DNA of 64,000 nucleotides from JAVBKU01 sp031553875. Lineage in GTDB: Bacteria; Bacteroidota; Bacteroidia; Bacteroidales; Rikenellaceae. The stretch is taken from NCBI GenBank assembly GCA_031553875.1, contig JAVBKU010000004.1, forward strand, positions 310,001 through 374,000, read 5' to 3'. This document shows positions 28,784 to 38,120 of the stretch, piece by piece. A program made the translations under genes and the position numbers. Under the pieces are notes generated by a model that saw only the letters and a program-made list of their open reading frames with translations, was not told where the DNA came from and made no database searches. Positions within the stretch are counted from its first letter, which is position 1; every line of letters begins with the position of its first letter.

Positions 28784-30709
28784 TCAATATTTTATCGTCA
28801 GTATGGTGAGATCGTCGCTCTGTTCGGCGCCCGCGACATGCGCTGCAACAACCTTGGATATTTTCTCCGTCACTTCATACGGTTCTTTCCCCGCCGTACC
28901 CGCAAGGGCATCAAGCAGACGGCCGTCCCCGAAGAGTTCCTTGGCGGCATTCTCGGCCTCGGTAAGCCCGTCGGTATAAAGGAATATCGTCGTACCCAGG
29001 GCGACCTGCGTACGTTCCGATTCGAATTTGAAACCGGTAAACAATCCCGCCGCGATATTGGGCTTCACATGCATGAACGCCACCTCTCCAGAGGGAGTTA
29101 TAATCACCGGGGGATTATGTCCGGCGTTGCAGTAGCGCAATTCACCCGTAGCCAGATCGAGAATACCGATAAACAGCGTCACGAACATATTGGATTCGTT
29201 GGTCTCGGCTATCGAATCGTTCATCGACGAAAGTATCTGCGCCGGATCGTCGTAGAAAGCGGCAATCGAACGGAAAATACTGCGCGTGACGGCCATGAAC
29301 AACGATGCCGGCACTCCCTTGCCGGAGACGTCGCCTATTGCGAAGTAGAGTCTTCCGGAGTCGATAAAGAAGTCGTAGAGGTCGCCTCCCACCTCTTTGG
29401 CCGGGGTAAGCGTAGCGTAGAGATCCACGTCGTCGCGGTCGGGGAACGGGGGAAATATCTTGGGGACCATACCCATCTGTATGTCGCGCGCGATGCGAAG
29501 TTCGCTCTCGATACGCTCCTTTGATGCGGTGGTATCCTTGAGTTGCTCGATGTAATCGGTCAGTTGCTCCTGCATGAAACGGAACGAGGAGTGCAGCTCA
29601 CCCATCTCGTCCTCGGAAGATATCTCGGGCAACGGAGCCTTGAAGTTACCTTGAGCTATCTCGCGCGCCGAGCGCGAGAAAAGGCTCAACGGGCGTGTCA
29701 GACGCCTGACTATCGCCATACAAAAAACGAAGAGCAGCAGCAGTCCCAGTATGAAAATAGCGACGACCGTACGGTTTGTAGCGACCAGCTGCGAAAAAAT
29801 ATCACTTTTGCTGATCACCATCCCCAGCGACCAGTCGACCGACTCGAGAGGCGCATAAAAGATATAGGATTTTATATTATCGTGGCGATAGGTGTTGTTT
29901 ATCTCCATCATCGACGATTCGCCCGCGATCATCCTCCGCCCCACCTGGTCTAAAACGGGAATATCCAATTTCTTGCCTATAGAGAAAATGCTCTCTTTAA
30001 GTATAAACTCCTTCTTGGGATGCACTATGTATGTACCGTCGCGCGCCAATAGCACCGTATAGGCCGAGGGATACGGATGTAGAGAGTTGACCAGATCGGT
30101 AAGCCACCCCAGCGAGACGTCCACCGTAAGTATGCCTATGAATTCACCCGCCTTGTCGCGGATGGGGGTCGAATAGGTCACCATCAACATCTGGCCGCCG
30201 CCTTCGTCATAGTACGGTTCACTCCAGTACGGCCGGCCCAGCTTTTTGGGGGTGTCGTACCAATCCATCGAGAAGTAATCGTAATCGTCCGTACCGAGCT
30301 GAATGGTGCCTATCTTGTCGCCGTCGCGGAACGAATAGGGAGAGAAATAGTAACCCTTCTCCTTGAAATAATGAGGCTCGAAGGCGACTGCCGTACCGAA
30401 AACATAGTCGTTGTGTTCGATGATCTCACGCGTGAGCGAATAAAGCGAGTCGGGCTCCACGCCCTTTTCTATAACAGCCCAAAGGATGTTGGCAGGAGCT
30501 GTTTTCACAGCAGTGAAAACATTCTCTATCTGCCACTTCGTATTGTCGAGCAAGCCGGTCGCCTTATCGGAAGCGGCATCGCGTATGGTGCGGCTGGCGA
30601 AGAAGTAGAAAAAGAAAAACGACACCAGGAAAATCAGTATCGTGAACAGCAGCACATAAAAGCTAAGCTTCGCCGCGAACGAACGCTGTATTTTCCTGAG
30701 TATATTCAT
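28784..30709 (-). CDS. Membrane-bound RsbU-type PP2C phosphatase with dCACHE sensor
   Basis: 641 residues from ATG 30709; 16 further codons lie upstream in frame. Helix 1 (about 12-35), a periplasmic dCACHE-type sensor (about 40-310, with YWSEPYYDEGGGQMLMVTYS and IGILTVDVSLGW), helix 2 (about 325-345), HAMP (350-405), a short coiled linker, then a SpoIIE/PP2C domain (about 425-641). The metal-site motifs are intact: GGDLYDFF, AIGDVSGKG, YTDGLTEA and SDDLTILTI. It senses a small periplasmic ligand and dephosphorylates the STAS protein. It is first in the operon; a -7-like TATATTTG lies at 30762-30755. Confidence 0.9.
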   Translation of the reverse strand: MNILRKIQRSFAAKLSFYVLLFTILIFLVSFFFFYFFASRTIRDAASDKATGLLDNTKWQIENVFTAVKTAPANILWAVIEKGVEPDSLYSLTREIIEHNDYVFGTAVAFEPHYFKEKGYYFSPYSFRDGDKIGTIQLGTDDYDYFSMDWYDTPKKLGRPYWSEPYYDEGGGQMLMVTYSTPIRDKAGEFIGILTVDVSLGWLTDLVNSLHPYPSAYTVLLARDGTYIVHPKKEFILKESIFSIGKKLDIPVLDQVGRRMIAGESSMMEINNTYRHDNIKSYIFYAPLESVDWSLGMVISKSDIFSQLVATNRTVVAIFILGLLLLFVFCMAIVRRLTRPLSLFSRSAREIAQGNFKAPLPEISSEDEMGELHSSFRFMQEQLTDYIEQLKDTTASKERIESELRIARDIQMGMVPKIFPPFPDRDDVDLYATLTPAKEVGGDLYDFFIDSGRLYFAIGDVSGKGVPASLFMAVTRSIFRSIAAFYDDPAQILSSMNDSIAETNESNMFVTLFIGILDLATGELRYCNAGHNPPVIITPSGEVAFMHVKPNIAAGLFTGFKFESERTQVALGTTIFLYTDGLTEAENAAKELFGDGRLLDALAGTAGKEPYEVTEKISKVVAAHVAGAEQSDDLTILTIKY

Positions 30710-30899
30710 AAATGGCGATTTAGAGCGGCTCCCGGCAGAGTTTAGCCGTATACGCAAATATAATATTTTTCAGCCAGAACACACGCATTTCGCCAATCAT
30801 GTGTTAAGATATTCTACCTATCCTTATCGGCAAATCGACACTGGCTCATACTCCCTCTACAAAATGTCAAGTGAATATAGGGATCCTACTTGCATTGGC

Positions 30900-30920
30900 T
30901 ACTTTCCGATGCAGAAAGTA
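30900..30920. repeat. Left attachment site
   Basis: The 17-bp TACTTTCCGATGCAGAA (30900-30916) is identical to the right site. Extended to 30920 it has perfect 7-bp inverted arms TACTTTC/GAAAGTA around a 7-bp centre CGATGCA, the usual layout of a tyrosine-recombinase core. Confidence 0.8.
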
Positions 30921-30984
30921 ATAACTGCTGATAGTCAACTATATTACCATGACAAGGTACAAATAAGATACATTATAGGCGAAT

Positions 30985-31245
30985 TTATCTTTTTTTATGC
31001 CTTGTATATAAGGTTTTTATTAGCACTGATTTAGGGATGCCATCCTGAGCAATGTTATCCAACCCAAACCACTCCTTAACATCTAAACCTAACTGAGCGT
31101 TCACACTATGCCTATCGTACTCTGAAATTAAGTCTAAATAGTCATTCATCAGATCCTTGTTGTTCTGTATGTAAAGAAATACTAAATCTGTTATTTCCTC
31201 TGTAAATAGTTTTAGAGCCTTGTCATTGAATTGTTTATGTGTCAT
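30985..31245 (-). CDS. Small hypothetical protein
   Basis: 86 residues, AT-rich like the rest of the element. It is predicted mostly helical and acidic in the first half (FTEEITDLVFLYIQNN), with a basic end (TRHKKR). No family was recognised. It diverges from the restriction gene and lies just inside the left attachment site. A TATATTTG -7-like box is at 31277-31270. It could be a regulator or antitoxin-like cargo gene, but nothing in the sequence proves it. Confidence 0.55.
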   Translation of the reverse strand: MTHKQFNDKALKLFTEEITDLVFLYIQNNKDLMNDYLDLISEYDRHSVNAQLGLDVKEWFGLDNIAQDGIPKSVLIKTLYTRHKKR

Positions 31246-31305
31246 TATTATGTATTATCAATTTATATACAAATATAATATTTTGTTCGTAGGTAAATGT
31301 GATTT

Positions 31306-31336
31306 TTTGAGCTCCTCAAAAAAAAACATATCTTTG
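31306..31336 (+). promoter_or_regulatory. Promoter of the restriction-modification operon
   Basis: TTTG at 31306-31309, 19-bp spacer, TATCTTTG at 31329-31336, 26 bp before the ATG. This is the best consensus promoter in the element. Confidence 0.75.
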
Positions 31337-31362
31337 GAGACAATTGGGATATTTGTGTATAT

Positions 31363-33411
31363 ATGGAAAATGAAATTACGTACGAGCAGTTTTATGAAAA
31401 TATTTTGCCGGGGAACTACTTCCTGACAAAATCTATGGAAATATCAAAGATTGAAACCTCAGGTACATTATGGTATACTAAGAAATTTTTGGTGTACTAT
31501 TACTACATTTTTCTCTCGGATAATATTACTACCATCAACGATACAAGGGAAATATGCCGCATATTCGACACATATATTAGTTCAATGCCAGAGAGAGTTC
31601 AAGAATCTGCCAAAGCATTTTTTTATTCATCATCGCCTTTTGCGGATATTAGAAGTGAGTCATTTAAGTTTTTTGGTGCATTTTCAGGAACGATCCAGTT
31701 TGACAATGCTTCTGACAGATTAGACTACTATGAAATGGCGAAGAAATATTACTTTGCATTCTTAATGGAATCTGGTGGTCAATCTGGTGTAAAAAAGCAT
31801 ATCAAGGATAAACTATATACAGCCAATTTTTGTTTTTCTCAGATAGACGAAATAATACAAAGTTTCTTTGATGGACGCCAATTCAACCTTTCTCAAACTA
31901 AAAATGATTATATGGCATTTTTGAGAAATGAGCGTCAAATTCTTTATTATTACGGTTTTGTACATTCAAAATCATCAGGAAGTAATGATAAGGAATTCAG
32001 TAGTCTAACACCAGTTGGCGAGTTAGCACTAAGATGTAATTACTTTGAATTCATCGCATTATGGGAACATCAGAAGATTAAAATGATTTCACAGCCGGTG
32101 ACCGTTGATATACAAAATATATCAACACTTTCTGTTGATAGCTCAAATTTTCATATTAACCATAACCCTTATTTGACAATATTGTCATGGCTCAAGTCAA
32201 GAAATAGTCTTTCGGATAATGAATATAAATTTATTGTATCTAGACTTAATCACCCCATTAAACAACAATCAATAAATCCTATAGTCGACAATATTGGCTT
32301 TATAGAGGAACAAATTCGAAGATTCGGACGGCGGGGAGATTTAGCTGATGAAGATTTTCAAAAAGAGTTAAAAAAATATTTACTCGGTATCCGTAGTGAT
32401 TTTAGTGTTGATAATGGAACTAATCCTATCGGTTTATGTAATAAAGGACGACGAGACTATGAAGTACGAAACGTAGAGATACTGAATAATATCATTGGTA
32501 TATATAAGAATCTCGTTTATTATAAAGAACAAAAATACAACACGTTATTTGAGCGCTGTGAGGTTGAGCTTAGACGGCAGTATCGTGAGGGAATAGAAAA
32601 TCATGCTTACAATATAGACTCAAGGATTAAAATTGATTGGGATATATATAATATTCACATTGATAGGGTTATATTCTTAGGGGTTTTAGTCGCAATAAGT
32701 AAGAATATACTAGATAAATCTTTTACTACTAAGAATATTGCTGAATTTGCAAATTGTATACATGGAAATTTCGGCAATGCCTTGAAATATCAAGGCATTA
32801 ATAAATCCGAATTAAAATCAGAACTTAAAAAATTGCTCTATTCGTTTGAGAACTCTGATTACAATTCTTACTTAATTAATGATGTAGATCATTATGAATT
32901 ATTAGCCTCTACCTATACGAGAGATAATGCTCAGGACTTAGAAGCCAAAATTGAAGAACAGTCGAATATTAAAACTAAAAACACAGCTGGAGAACGCTAC
33001 CGAAATACGGCTCTTATTCAATTAATAAAGGCATACAATAATAAGCTGTATGCAGTAGACGGAAAGCTTATTTGTGAATGTTGTGGCGAACAGACGTTTA
33101 TAACCACAAATAATGACTCTTATCTGGAGTATCATCATTTAATCCCATTTAGCACACATGATGGTCCAGACCATTATTTGAATATATATGCTATTTGCCC
33201 TATGTGTCATAGAAAAATTCACTTCATTCGCGTTAATGACAAACCTATAGTATATCAGAATTTGTCACAGAATAGTTATAGGCAACTTTCTATAGAGGAT
33301 CGGTTGAAAAGTCTATTTAGAAGTAAATTATTACGCTCTTATCAGTTAGAATTTCTTTTGGCAGACAAAGCTATAACAGAAGAACAGTATCAAAATATAT
33401 TAGCAGCGTAA
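31363..33411 (+). CDS. HNH endonuclease, putative restriction enzyme
   Basis: 682 residues. The C-terminal HNH module (about 570-630) shows CECCGEQ, YHHLIPFS and ICPMCHRKIH, i.e. two CxxC zinc knuckles and the catalytic histidines. The first 550 residues show no recognised domain and are presumably DNA recognition. One base separates its stop from a methyltransferase gene, and a second methyltransferase follows, so a type II (probably asymmetric-site) restriction role is inferred. The AT-rich base composition contrasts with the host. Confidence 0.75.
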   Translation: MENEITYEQFYENILPGNYFLTKSMEISKIETSGTLWYTKKFLVYYYYIFLSDNITTINDTREICRIFDTYISSMPERVQESAKAFFYSSSPFADIRSESFKFFGAFSGTIQFDNASDRLDYYEMAKKYYFAFLMESGGQSGVKKHIKDKLYTANFCFSQIDEIIQSFFDGRQFNLSQTKNDYMAFLRNERQILYYYGFVHSKSSGSNDKEFSSLTPVGELALRCNYFEFIALWEHQKIKMISQPVTVDIQNISTLSVDSSNFHINHNPYLTILSWLKSRNSLSDNEYKFIVSRLNHPIKQQSINPIVDNIGFIEEQIRRFGRRGDLADEDFQKELKKYLLGIRSDFSVDNGTNPIGLCNKGRRDYEVRNVEILNNIIGIYKNLVYYKEQKYNTLFERCEVELRRQYREGIENHAYNIDSRIKIDWDIYNIHIDRVIFLGVLVAISKNILDKSFTTKNIAEFANCIHGNFGNALKYQGINKSELKSELKKLLYSFENSDYNSYLINDVDHYELLASTYTRDNAQDLEAKIEEQSNIKTKNTAGERYRNTALIQLIKAYNNKLYAVDGKLICECCGEQTFITTNNDSYLEYHHLIPFSTHDGPDHYLNIYAICPMCHRKIHFIRVNDKPIVYQNLSQNSYRQLSIEDRLKSLFRSKLLRSYQLEFLLADKAITEEQYQNILAA

Positions 33412-33412
33412 A

Positions 33413-34228
33413 ATGGCACTAAAAAAATACCTTAACAAGATTATAAACGAAGACTGCGTAAAAGCACTTTTCAAACTAGATAAAAATAGTATTGATTTAG
33501 TAATAACCAGTCCTCCATATGATGACTTGAGAGACTATAATAATGAATCCGTTTGGAGCTTTGATCTATTCAAGAAGGTAGCAGAAGGTTTGTTTCGGGT
33601 AATAAAGGATGGCGGTGTTGTAGTTTGGGTCGTTGGAGACAAGGTTGAAAATGGGAATAAATCTCTAACAAGTTTTAAGCAGGCAATATATTTTCAAAGT
33701 ATTGGTTTTAACGTGTATGATGTTATTATCTACGAAAAAACCGGCTCTGGTCCTCCACATAGCAAAAGGTATTTCAATACCTTCGAGTATATGATAGTTT
33801 TATCAAAAGGATTGCCCAAAACAATCAATATACTTAATGACAAAGAGAATAAATGGGCCGGTGCATCAACGTATTCCGATGTTACCAGACGAGAAAAAGA
33901 TGGCACTCTAACGTCAAAAGGGAGGAAAGTGGTAAATAAGTTTGGCGTTCGGACTAATATATGGAAATATAGTAACGGGAAAGGCTTTTCCTCCAAAGAT
34001 GATATCGCTCATCAACATCCGGCTATTTTCCCTGAAAAATTAGCTGAAGATCATATTCTAGCATGGTCAAATCCCGGCGATATTGTACTAGACCCATTTG
34101 GGGGAAGTGGGACTGTCGCAAAAAAAGCTATAGAACTCAATCGAAATTGGGTGTATATAGAAATATCAGCAGAGTATTGCAAAATTGCAAGACAACGATT
34201 AGGATTACAAAAGGATAATAATAAATGA
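33413..34228 (+). CDS. DNA methyltransferase, beta-type amino-MTase (N4-cytosine or N6-adenine)
   Basis: 271 residues. Catalytic motif IV TSPPYDDL is at about 30-37 and the AdoMet motif I DPFGGSGTVA lies near the end (about 224-233), the order of the beta class. It protects host DNA from the upstream HNH enzyme. The TSPPY form favours N4-cytosine but does not exclude N6-adenine. It overlaps the next methyltransferase by four bases (ATGA). Confidence 0.9.
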   Translation: MALKKYLNKIINEDCVKALFKLDKNSIDLVITSPPYDDLRDYNNESVWSFDLFKKVAEGLFRVIKDGGVVVWVVGDKVENGNKSLTSFKQAIYFQSIGFNVYDVIIYEKTGSGPPHSKRYFNTFEYMIVLSKGLPKTINILNDKENKWAGASTYSDVTRREKDGTLTSKGRKVVNKFGVRTNIWKYSNGKGFSSKDDIAHQHPAIFPEKLAEDHILAWSNPGDIVLDPFGGSGTVAKKAIELNRNWVYIEISAEYCKIARQRLGLQKDNNK

Positions 34229-35640
34229 TACGTTACAATACCGTAATCTTACAGAGCTCGATAACCATTTCATGCAAGTATCTTCTAAAGATTAAAGATA
34301 AGATCTCCGAAAGCGGAAACATATTCGTGATTATTTCTAGCGAATATGATCAAAATGGGGATATTGCGAACGACTTTCTAAATGTCATTCAGTATGGATG
34401 TAGTATAGGATATCAGTACGTTAATACAATTATTTTCCCTAAAAAAGAAAATCAAAAAACTAGTTTTACAGATAATGCAGGCTATATAATATGGTTTGTT
34501 ATTGATAAAAAGAAGCAATTTTTCAACAAAGATGCAATAAGAGAGTCGCATATATGGCAAAATGTCGAGTGGGGTAAGAGGGAGAAAAACTACAATCCCA
34601 AAGGCAAAGATCCGGGTAATGTGTGGATACCTACAATAGACGATGGTAAGGGACATATTACTCATCATACATTAATGAGCATAGGTGAAATTTTTCATCG
34701 TATAGCAGATTCAACGTTAAAACAGTCGGATAAAGGTTTATTGCTATCAACCTCAAATGATGTTGCTAGTGAATTTCATGATACTAGATTCGATGTTGAA
34801 ATTGTAGCCTCTGACTACATCTCAACTAGATCTGATATTAAACCCCACAAGCCTCAATGCAATAGTAATAACGGCTTTAAAAGCAAAATACTGTTTTCGT
34901 CATCGGAATCAATGTCCGAGATAGATGATAATAGTATCAATGTAATTATAACTTCGCCTCCGTATTGGAATCTTAAAGATTATTACAAGAAAGGGCAAAT
35001 TGGACAAGAGCCTTATTCTGAATATCTACTCAGAATGGGTAAAGTGTGGCGGGAATGTTATAAGAAATTGACCCAAAATGGATCATTGTGGATCAATATT
35101 AACATTAGGGTAAGTAATAATAAAACAATACTTATTCCTCAAGATTTTGTGGAGCAATGCAAGAATCTAGGATTACACTACAAGGGGGTATTTATTTGGC
35201 ACAAATCCTCCGGAATACCTACCCATGATAAAAACTTAGTCGATAGACATGAATATGTACTGGTTTTCTCTAAGTCTAAAGAACTCACGATAAATAACAG
35301 CATACTGGAATCTTATGCAGACTATAAAAACGACTTAATAAACGGAGGTAGCCTATGGAATATCAACCGTAAAGCAGGTAGCGTAGGTAAAAAATATATT
35401 CATCCAGCAATATATCCCAATGAATTAGTAAGTAGAATAGTTGCTGTTACAACTTGTGAGAATCAATTGGTCTTAGACCCATTTCTTGGGAGCGGAACAA
35501 CCTTGATCGCATCAGAGAATATAGGTCGTAGATGTATCGGCTTTGAATTCAATGAAGGTTTTGAGGATCTGATTATCAGTAGAGTAAAAAATGAGATCAC
35601 AAACAAAACAACTATAGACAATATTTCTATCGTAAAATGA
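34225..35640 (+). CDS. DNA methyltransferase with a vestigial N-terminal methyltransferase-like half
   Basis: 471 residues. The C-terminal half is an intact beta-class amino-methyltransferase: motif IV ITSPPYWNLKDYY (about 236-248) and motif I DPFLGSGTTLIA (about 420-431). Residues 1-180 resemble the middle of such an enzyme, with GNIFVIISS, NAGYIIWFVIDKK (compare HEYVLVFSK in the active half) and PGNVWIPTIDDGKG, but lack both TSPPY and DPF.GSG. A degenerate duplicated domain that helps DNA recognition is inferred. Together with the preceding enzyme it would modify the two strands of an asymmetric site. Confidence 0.85.
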   Translation: MIRYNTVILQSSITISCKYLLKIKDKISESGNIFVIISSEYDQNGDIANDFLNVIQYGCSIGYQYVNTIIFPKKENQKTSFTDNAGYIIWFVIDKKKQFFNKDAIRESHIWQNVEWGKREKNYNPKGKDPGNVWIPTIDDGKGHITHHTLMSIGEIFHRIADSTLKQSDKGLLLSTSNDVASEFHDTRFDVEIVASDYISTRSDIKPHKPQCNSNNGFKSKILFSSSESMSEIDDNSINVIITSPPYWNLKDYYKKGQIGQEPYSEYLLRMGKVWRECYKKLTQNGSLWININIRVSNNKTILIPQDFVEQCKNLGLHYKGVFIWHKSSGIPTHDKNLVDRHEYVLVFSKSKELTINNSILESYADYKNDLINGGSLWNINRKAGSVGKKYIHPAIYPNELVSRIVAVTTCENQLVLDPFLGSGTTLIASENIGRRCIGFEFNEGFEDLIISRVKNEITNKTTIDNISIVK

Positions 35641-35712
35641 GTAGAGTGGTCGCATAGCTCTCACAAGACAACTTTCTTACCTCATCTATAACATATTATG
35701 GCGTTTCTAAAC

Positions 35713-36651
35713 TTAGGTAGTCTCGATTACCCAATAACCGTTGCGAGTAGAGCCATGTCGGGAAATAATATCATCCAATGTCATCTTTTGCAAATGGTAT
35801 TTAACTCCATCTGGTGTTAGACCTAATATCGCGGCCAACTCATTACGTGTTATTTTAGGATTGGCTCGCATTTGCTCTATTATCTTATCGCGTGTTGTAC
35901 GAGGTACGCTATTCTCCATTGCCAGCGTTTCGTCTATAACGCCAAGAATAAATTCTATAAACGGAGTACAACCATCTACCCCACCGCTAACGGTAATAGC
36001 ATTATAGTATTCCTTGCGGTATTTGTAAACAATGTTTTCTATTGGCAGGTTTTTGAAAACGGGTCTCCAGTTAGCTAGAATTAACGTTTGCCATAGCCTG
36101 CCTGTACGACCATTACCATCCGAGAACGGATGTATAAACTCGAACTCGTAGTGAAACACACAACTCTTGATCAGCGGATGTTCTTCCGTTTCGTTCAACC
36201 AATCGAACAACTCCCCCATTAACAGCGGAACACGTTCGGATGGCGGAGCATAATGTACAATCTCTTCGCCCGAAGCAACTCCAACTCCCCCTCGACGAAA
36301 ACGCCCAGCATCGTCAATCAACCCTGCCTCCATGGCAAGATGTGCTTTTAACAGGTCGTCTATACTATTAGGATTTAGCTTGTCTAGTAGCTCATAAGCC
36401 TTTATAGCATTGCGTATCTCCTGCACCTCGTTAATAGGTGCAACAACAGGCTTACCATCGAGAATGGCCGTAATCTGATCTGTGGTCAATGTATTACCCT
36501 CGATGGCTAAAGAGCCTTGTATGGTCTTTATCCTGTTGATCCTATGTAGGCGTAACTCCTCTTGTGCATTAAAACCACCCACAGCCTCGCTTATCTTGGA
36601 AACGAGGTCGATAATCTTTGATGTTATCTTATACGGAGGAGTGTACGACAT
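35713..36651 (-). CDS. Fic-family protein with winged-helix C-terminus
   Basis: 312 residues from the ATG at 36651; a longer frame would need a TTG at 36720. An N-terminal inhibitory motif SLAIEG fits the [S/T]xxxE[G/N] rule of self-inhibited Fic proteins. The active site HPFSDGNGRTGR is complete, so AMP transfer or a related modification is possible. The last 70 residues (TRNELAAILGLTPDGVKYHL) form a winged-helix DNA-binding domain. A large inverted repeat lies directly upstream and may be its own operator. It is convergent with the restriction-modification operon. Confidence 0.88.
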   Translation of the reverse strand: MSYTPPYKITSKIIDLVSKISEAVGGFNAQEELRLHRINRIKTIQGSLAIEGNTLTTDQITAILDGKPVVAPINEVQEIRNAIKAYELLDKLNPNSIDDLLKAHLAMEAGLIDDAGRFRRGGVGVASGEEIVHYAPPSERVPLLMGELFDWLNETEEHPLIKSCVFHYEFEFIHPFSDGNGRTGRLWQTLILANWRPVFKNLPIENIVYKYRKEYYNAITVSGGVDGCTPFIEFILGVIDETLAMENSVPRTTRDKIIEQMRANPKITRNELAAILGLTPDGVKYHLQKMTLDDIISRHGSTRNGYWVIETT

Positions 36652-36677
36652 AGAACAAAGATAGGCATATTTTTGAT

Positions 36678-36720
36678 TTGGGTAGTTTATTGGGTAAATA
36701 TTATTGGGAAAACTACCCAA
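36678..36720 (-). promoter_or_regulatory. Inverted-repeat operator candidate upstream of fic
   Basis: 11-bp perfect arms TTGGGTAGTTT (36678-36688) and AAACTACCCAA (36710-36720), with further ATTGGGTAA/ATTGGGAAA repeats in the 21-bp centre. It ends 27 bp before the fic ATG. Confidence 0.6.
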
Positions 36721-36862
36721 TAATAGAATCGATATTGCCTTTCACCAAAATATTTGTAATTTCGCGATATAACTAAAATCAATTCTAGACAGAACAGACA
36801 CCATATACTACTGAAATTTTCAGATAAGCATTAGCTTTCTTCTTGCATCCCGAAACTTCGAC

Positions 36863-36931
36863 ACTTTCTGATGCAGACAAGAGTGAGCCATTGCCTCGCG
36901 ATGCGTGGGCTTTACTCGTTATTTGTCTGCA
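36863..36931. repeat. Internal attachment-like site followed by a long hairpin
   Basis: ACTTTCTGATGCAGA (36863-36877) matches the attachment repeat at 14 of 15 bases, in the same orientation. Overlapping it, TGCAGACAA (36872-36880) pairs with TTGTCTGCA (36923-36931), with inner pairs GAGT/ACTC and AGCC/GGCT. The region 36721-37066 otherwise holds no clear gene. Confidence 0.55.
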
Positions 36932-37066
36932 AGGGTTGTCGAAGACCTCGGGAGCGAATAGCGGTTTAGTCCACGTTTTTTATGGACTTACCTGATGGAT
37001 GGCGATTCTGTAAACAGCTCGCCTTTTTACGTTTTAACAACCCTAATAATAAAAACGCATTAAAAT

Positions 37067-37254
37067 ATGAAAATATCAAGCGCAGTTCCGTTGATCCTGA
37101 TTACATCAGGAATTATCACAGTTATAATGGTAGTTGCCGAAATGGATACGGTAGGCTATCGGCAACTTCATTTCTTCCACTCGCTTTCGGTATAGTCATG
37201 AGCATCGTTGTAGCATCTCTCAAAAAAGATGACACTCCTAATACTAAGCGATAA
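37067..37254 (+). pseudogene. Possible frameshifted two-helix membrane peptide
   Basis: A 42-codon frame (37067-37195) starts MKISSAVPLILITSGIITV, a first membrane helix. A second frame then continues with LAFGIVMSIVVASLKKDD, a second helix, to a TAA ending at 37254. A one-base shift near 37170-37185 would join them into a 60-odd-residue two-helix protein, a common small-ORF type on Bacteroidota mobile elements. It could instead be two unrelated short frames. Confidence 0.35.
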
Positions 37255-37307
37255 TGGGAACAACTATACTTTTTTGTGTTTAATAATTTCACTAATACTC
37301 TAAAATC

Positions 37308-38006
37308 ATGGGGAAATCAATTCTTAGCGGTCTAATAATCACTTTTATCGTATTTGTAACTGCATGTAGCAATAACCATACAGATGACAAATCACGAAAC
37401 ATTGAACAAGTAAAAACAGTTGAAGAATTACGCGCGGAGCAAGAGAAACGAGAGCGAGAGTTGTTAGCGTACCAAGAGCAACAAAGACAAGAACAAGAAC
37501 TACTAGAGAAACAAGCTATAGAAGAGCAAAAAAAGCGTTTGGGTGCCGAAATAAAATTACTTGATAGGTCATTTAACATATCGGGGCATTCCGTCGGAGA
37601 GATGAACTCCTTGGTTTCGGATATGCGAACGCGAGCTAAAATGATACGAGAAGGGGAAAGCTCTGATATTAATGAAGTAAAGGATCTTGCGAATAAATTA
37701 AAAATAAAAGCCGTAGCCTACCAGATAAAGGCATTCCCTATGATGCGAAGAAACTATGCAGTAGGCCTTAATAAGGAGTTATGGATAGTAGATGGTAAAG
37801 CTTATGTTAGCGGAGGAGGTAACATTTACATTACCGTTGTTTCGCCCGAACTTGTGTTAAATAAACAGAAACAGGAGGCGCATTCAACTATATATAGAAC
37901 ATTAAATAACCTCCGTTTTCGTCAAGCTCGATATAAATATTATGACGGAAGTGAGTATACGTATTGGACGGTATTCGAAGGAAGAGATGCTGACCTTATA
38001 GAGTAA
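37308..38006 (+). CDS. Hypothetical lipoprotein with a long coiled coil
   Basis: 232 residues. The lipoprotein signal ends FVTACSNN (Cys at about 20). Residues 35-85 are a charged, glutamine/glutamate-rich coiled coil, followed by a globular part with no recognised domain (KELWIVDGKAYVSGGGNIYI). It is an envelope protein by its signal; its role on the element is unknown. It is the only plus-strand gene in the right part of the element. Confidence 0.7.
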   Translation: MGKSILSGLIITFIVFVTACSNNHTDDKSRNIEQVKTVEELRAEQEKRERELLAYQEQQRQEQELLEKQAIEEQKKRLGAEIKLLDRSFNISGHSVGEMNSLVSDMRTRAKMIREGESSDINEVKDLANKLKIKAVAYQIKAFPMMRRNYAVGLNKELWIVDGKAYVSGGGNIYITVVSPELVLNKQKQEAHSTIYRTLNNLRFRQARYKYYDGSEYTYWTVFEGRDADLIE

Positions 38007-38120
38007 TATATCCATACACCCCCAAGAATGTTTTGAAAATTTTTTACGATGTTACTGTGGCGCGGAGTCCGGTCAGAGTATATACCCCTACCGCCTGTTT
38101 GGATTTCAATATTGACAACA

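Noticed and set aside
36652..36720. Longer N-terminus for the Fic protein
   Set aside because: It needs a TTG start lying in the operator-like repeat; ATG 36651 is preferred.
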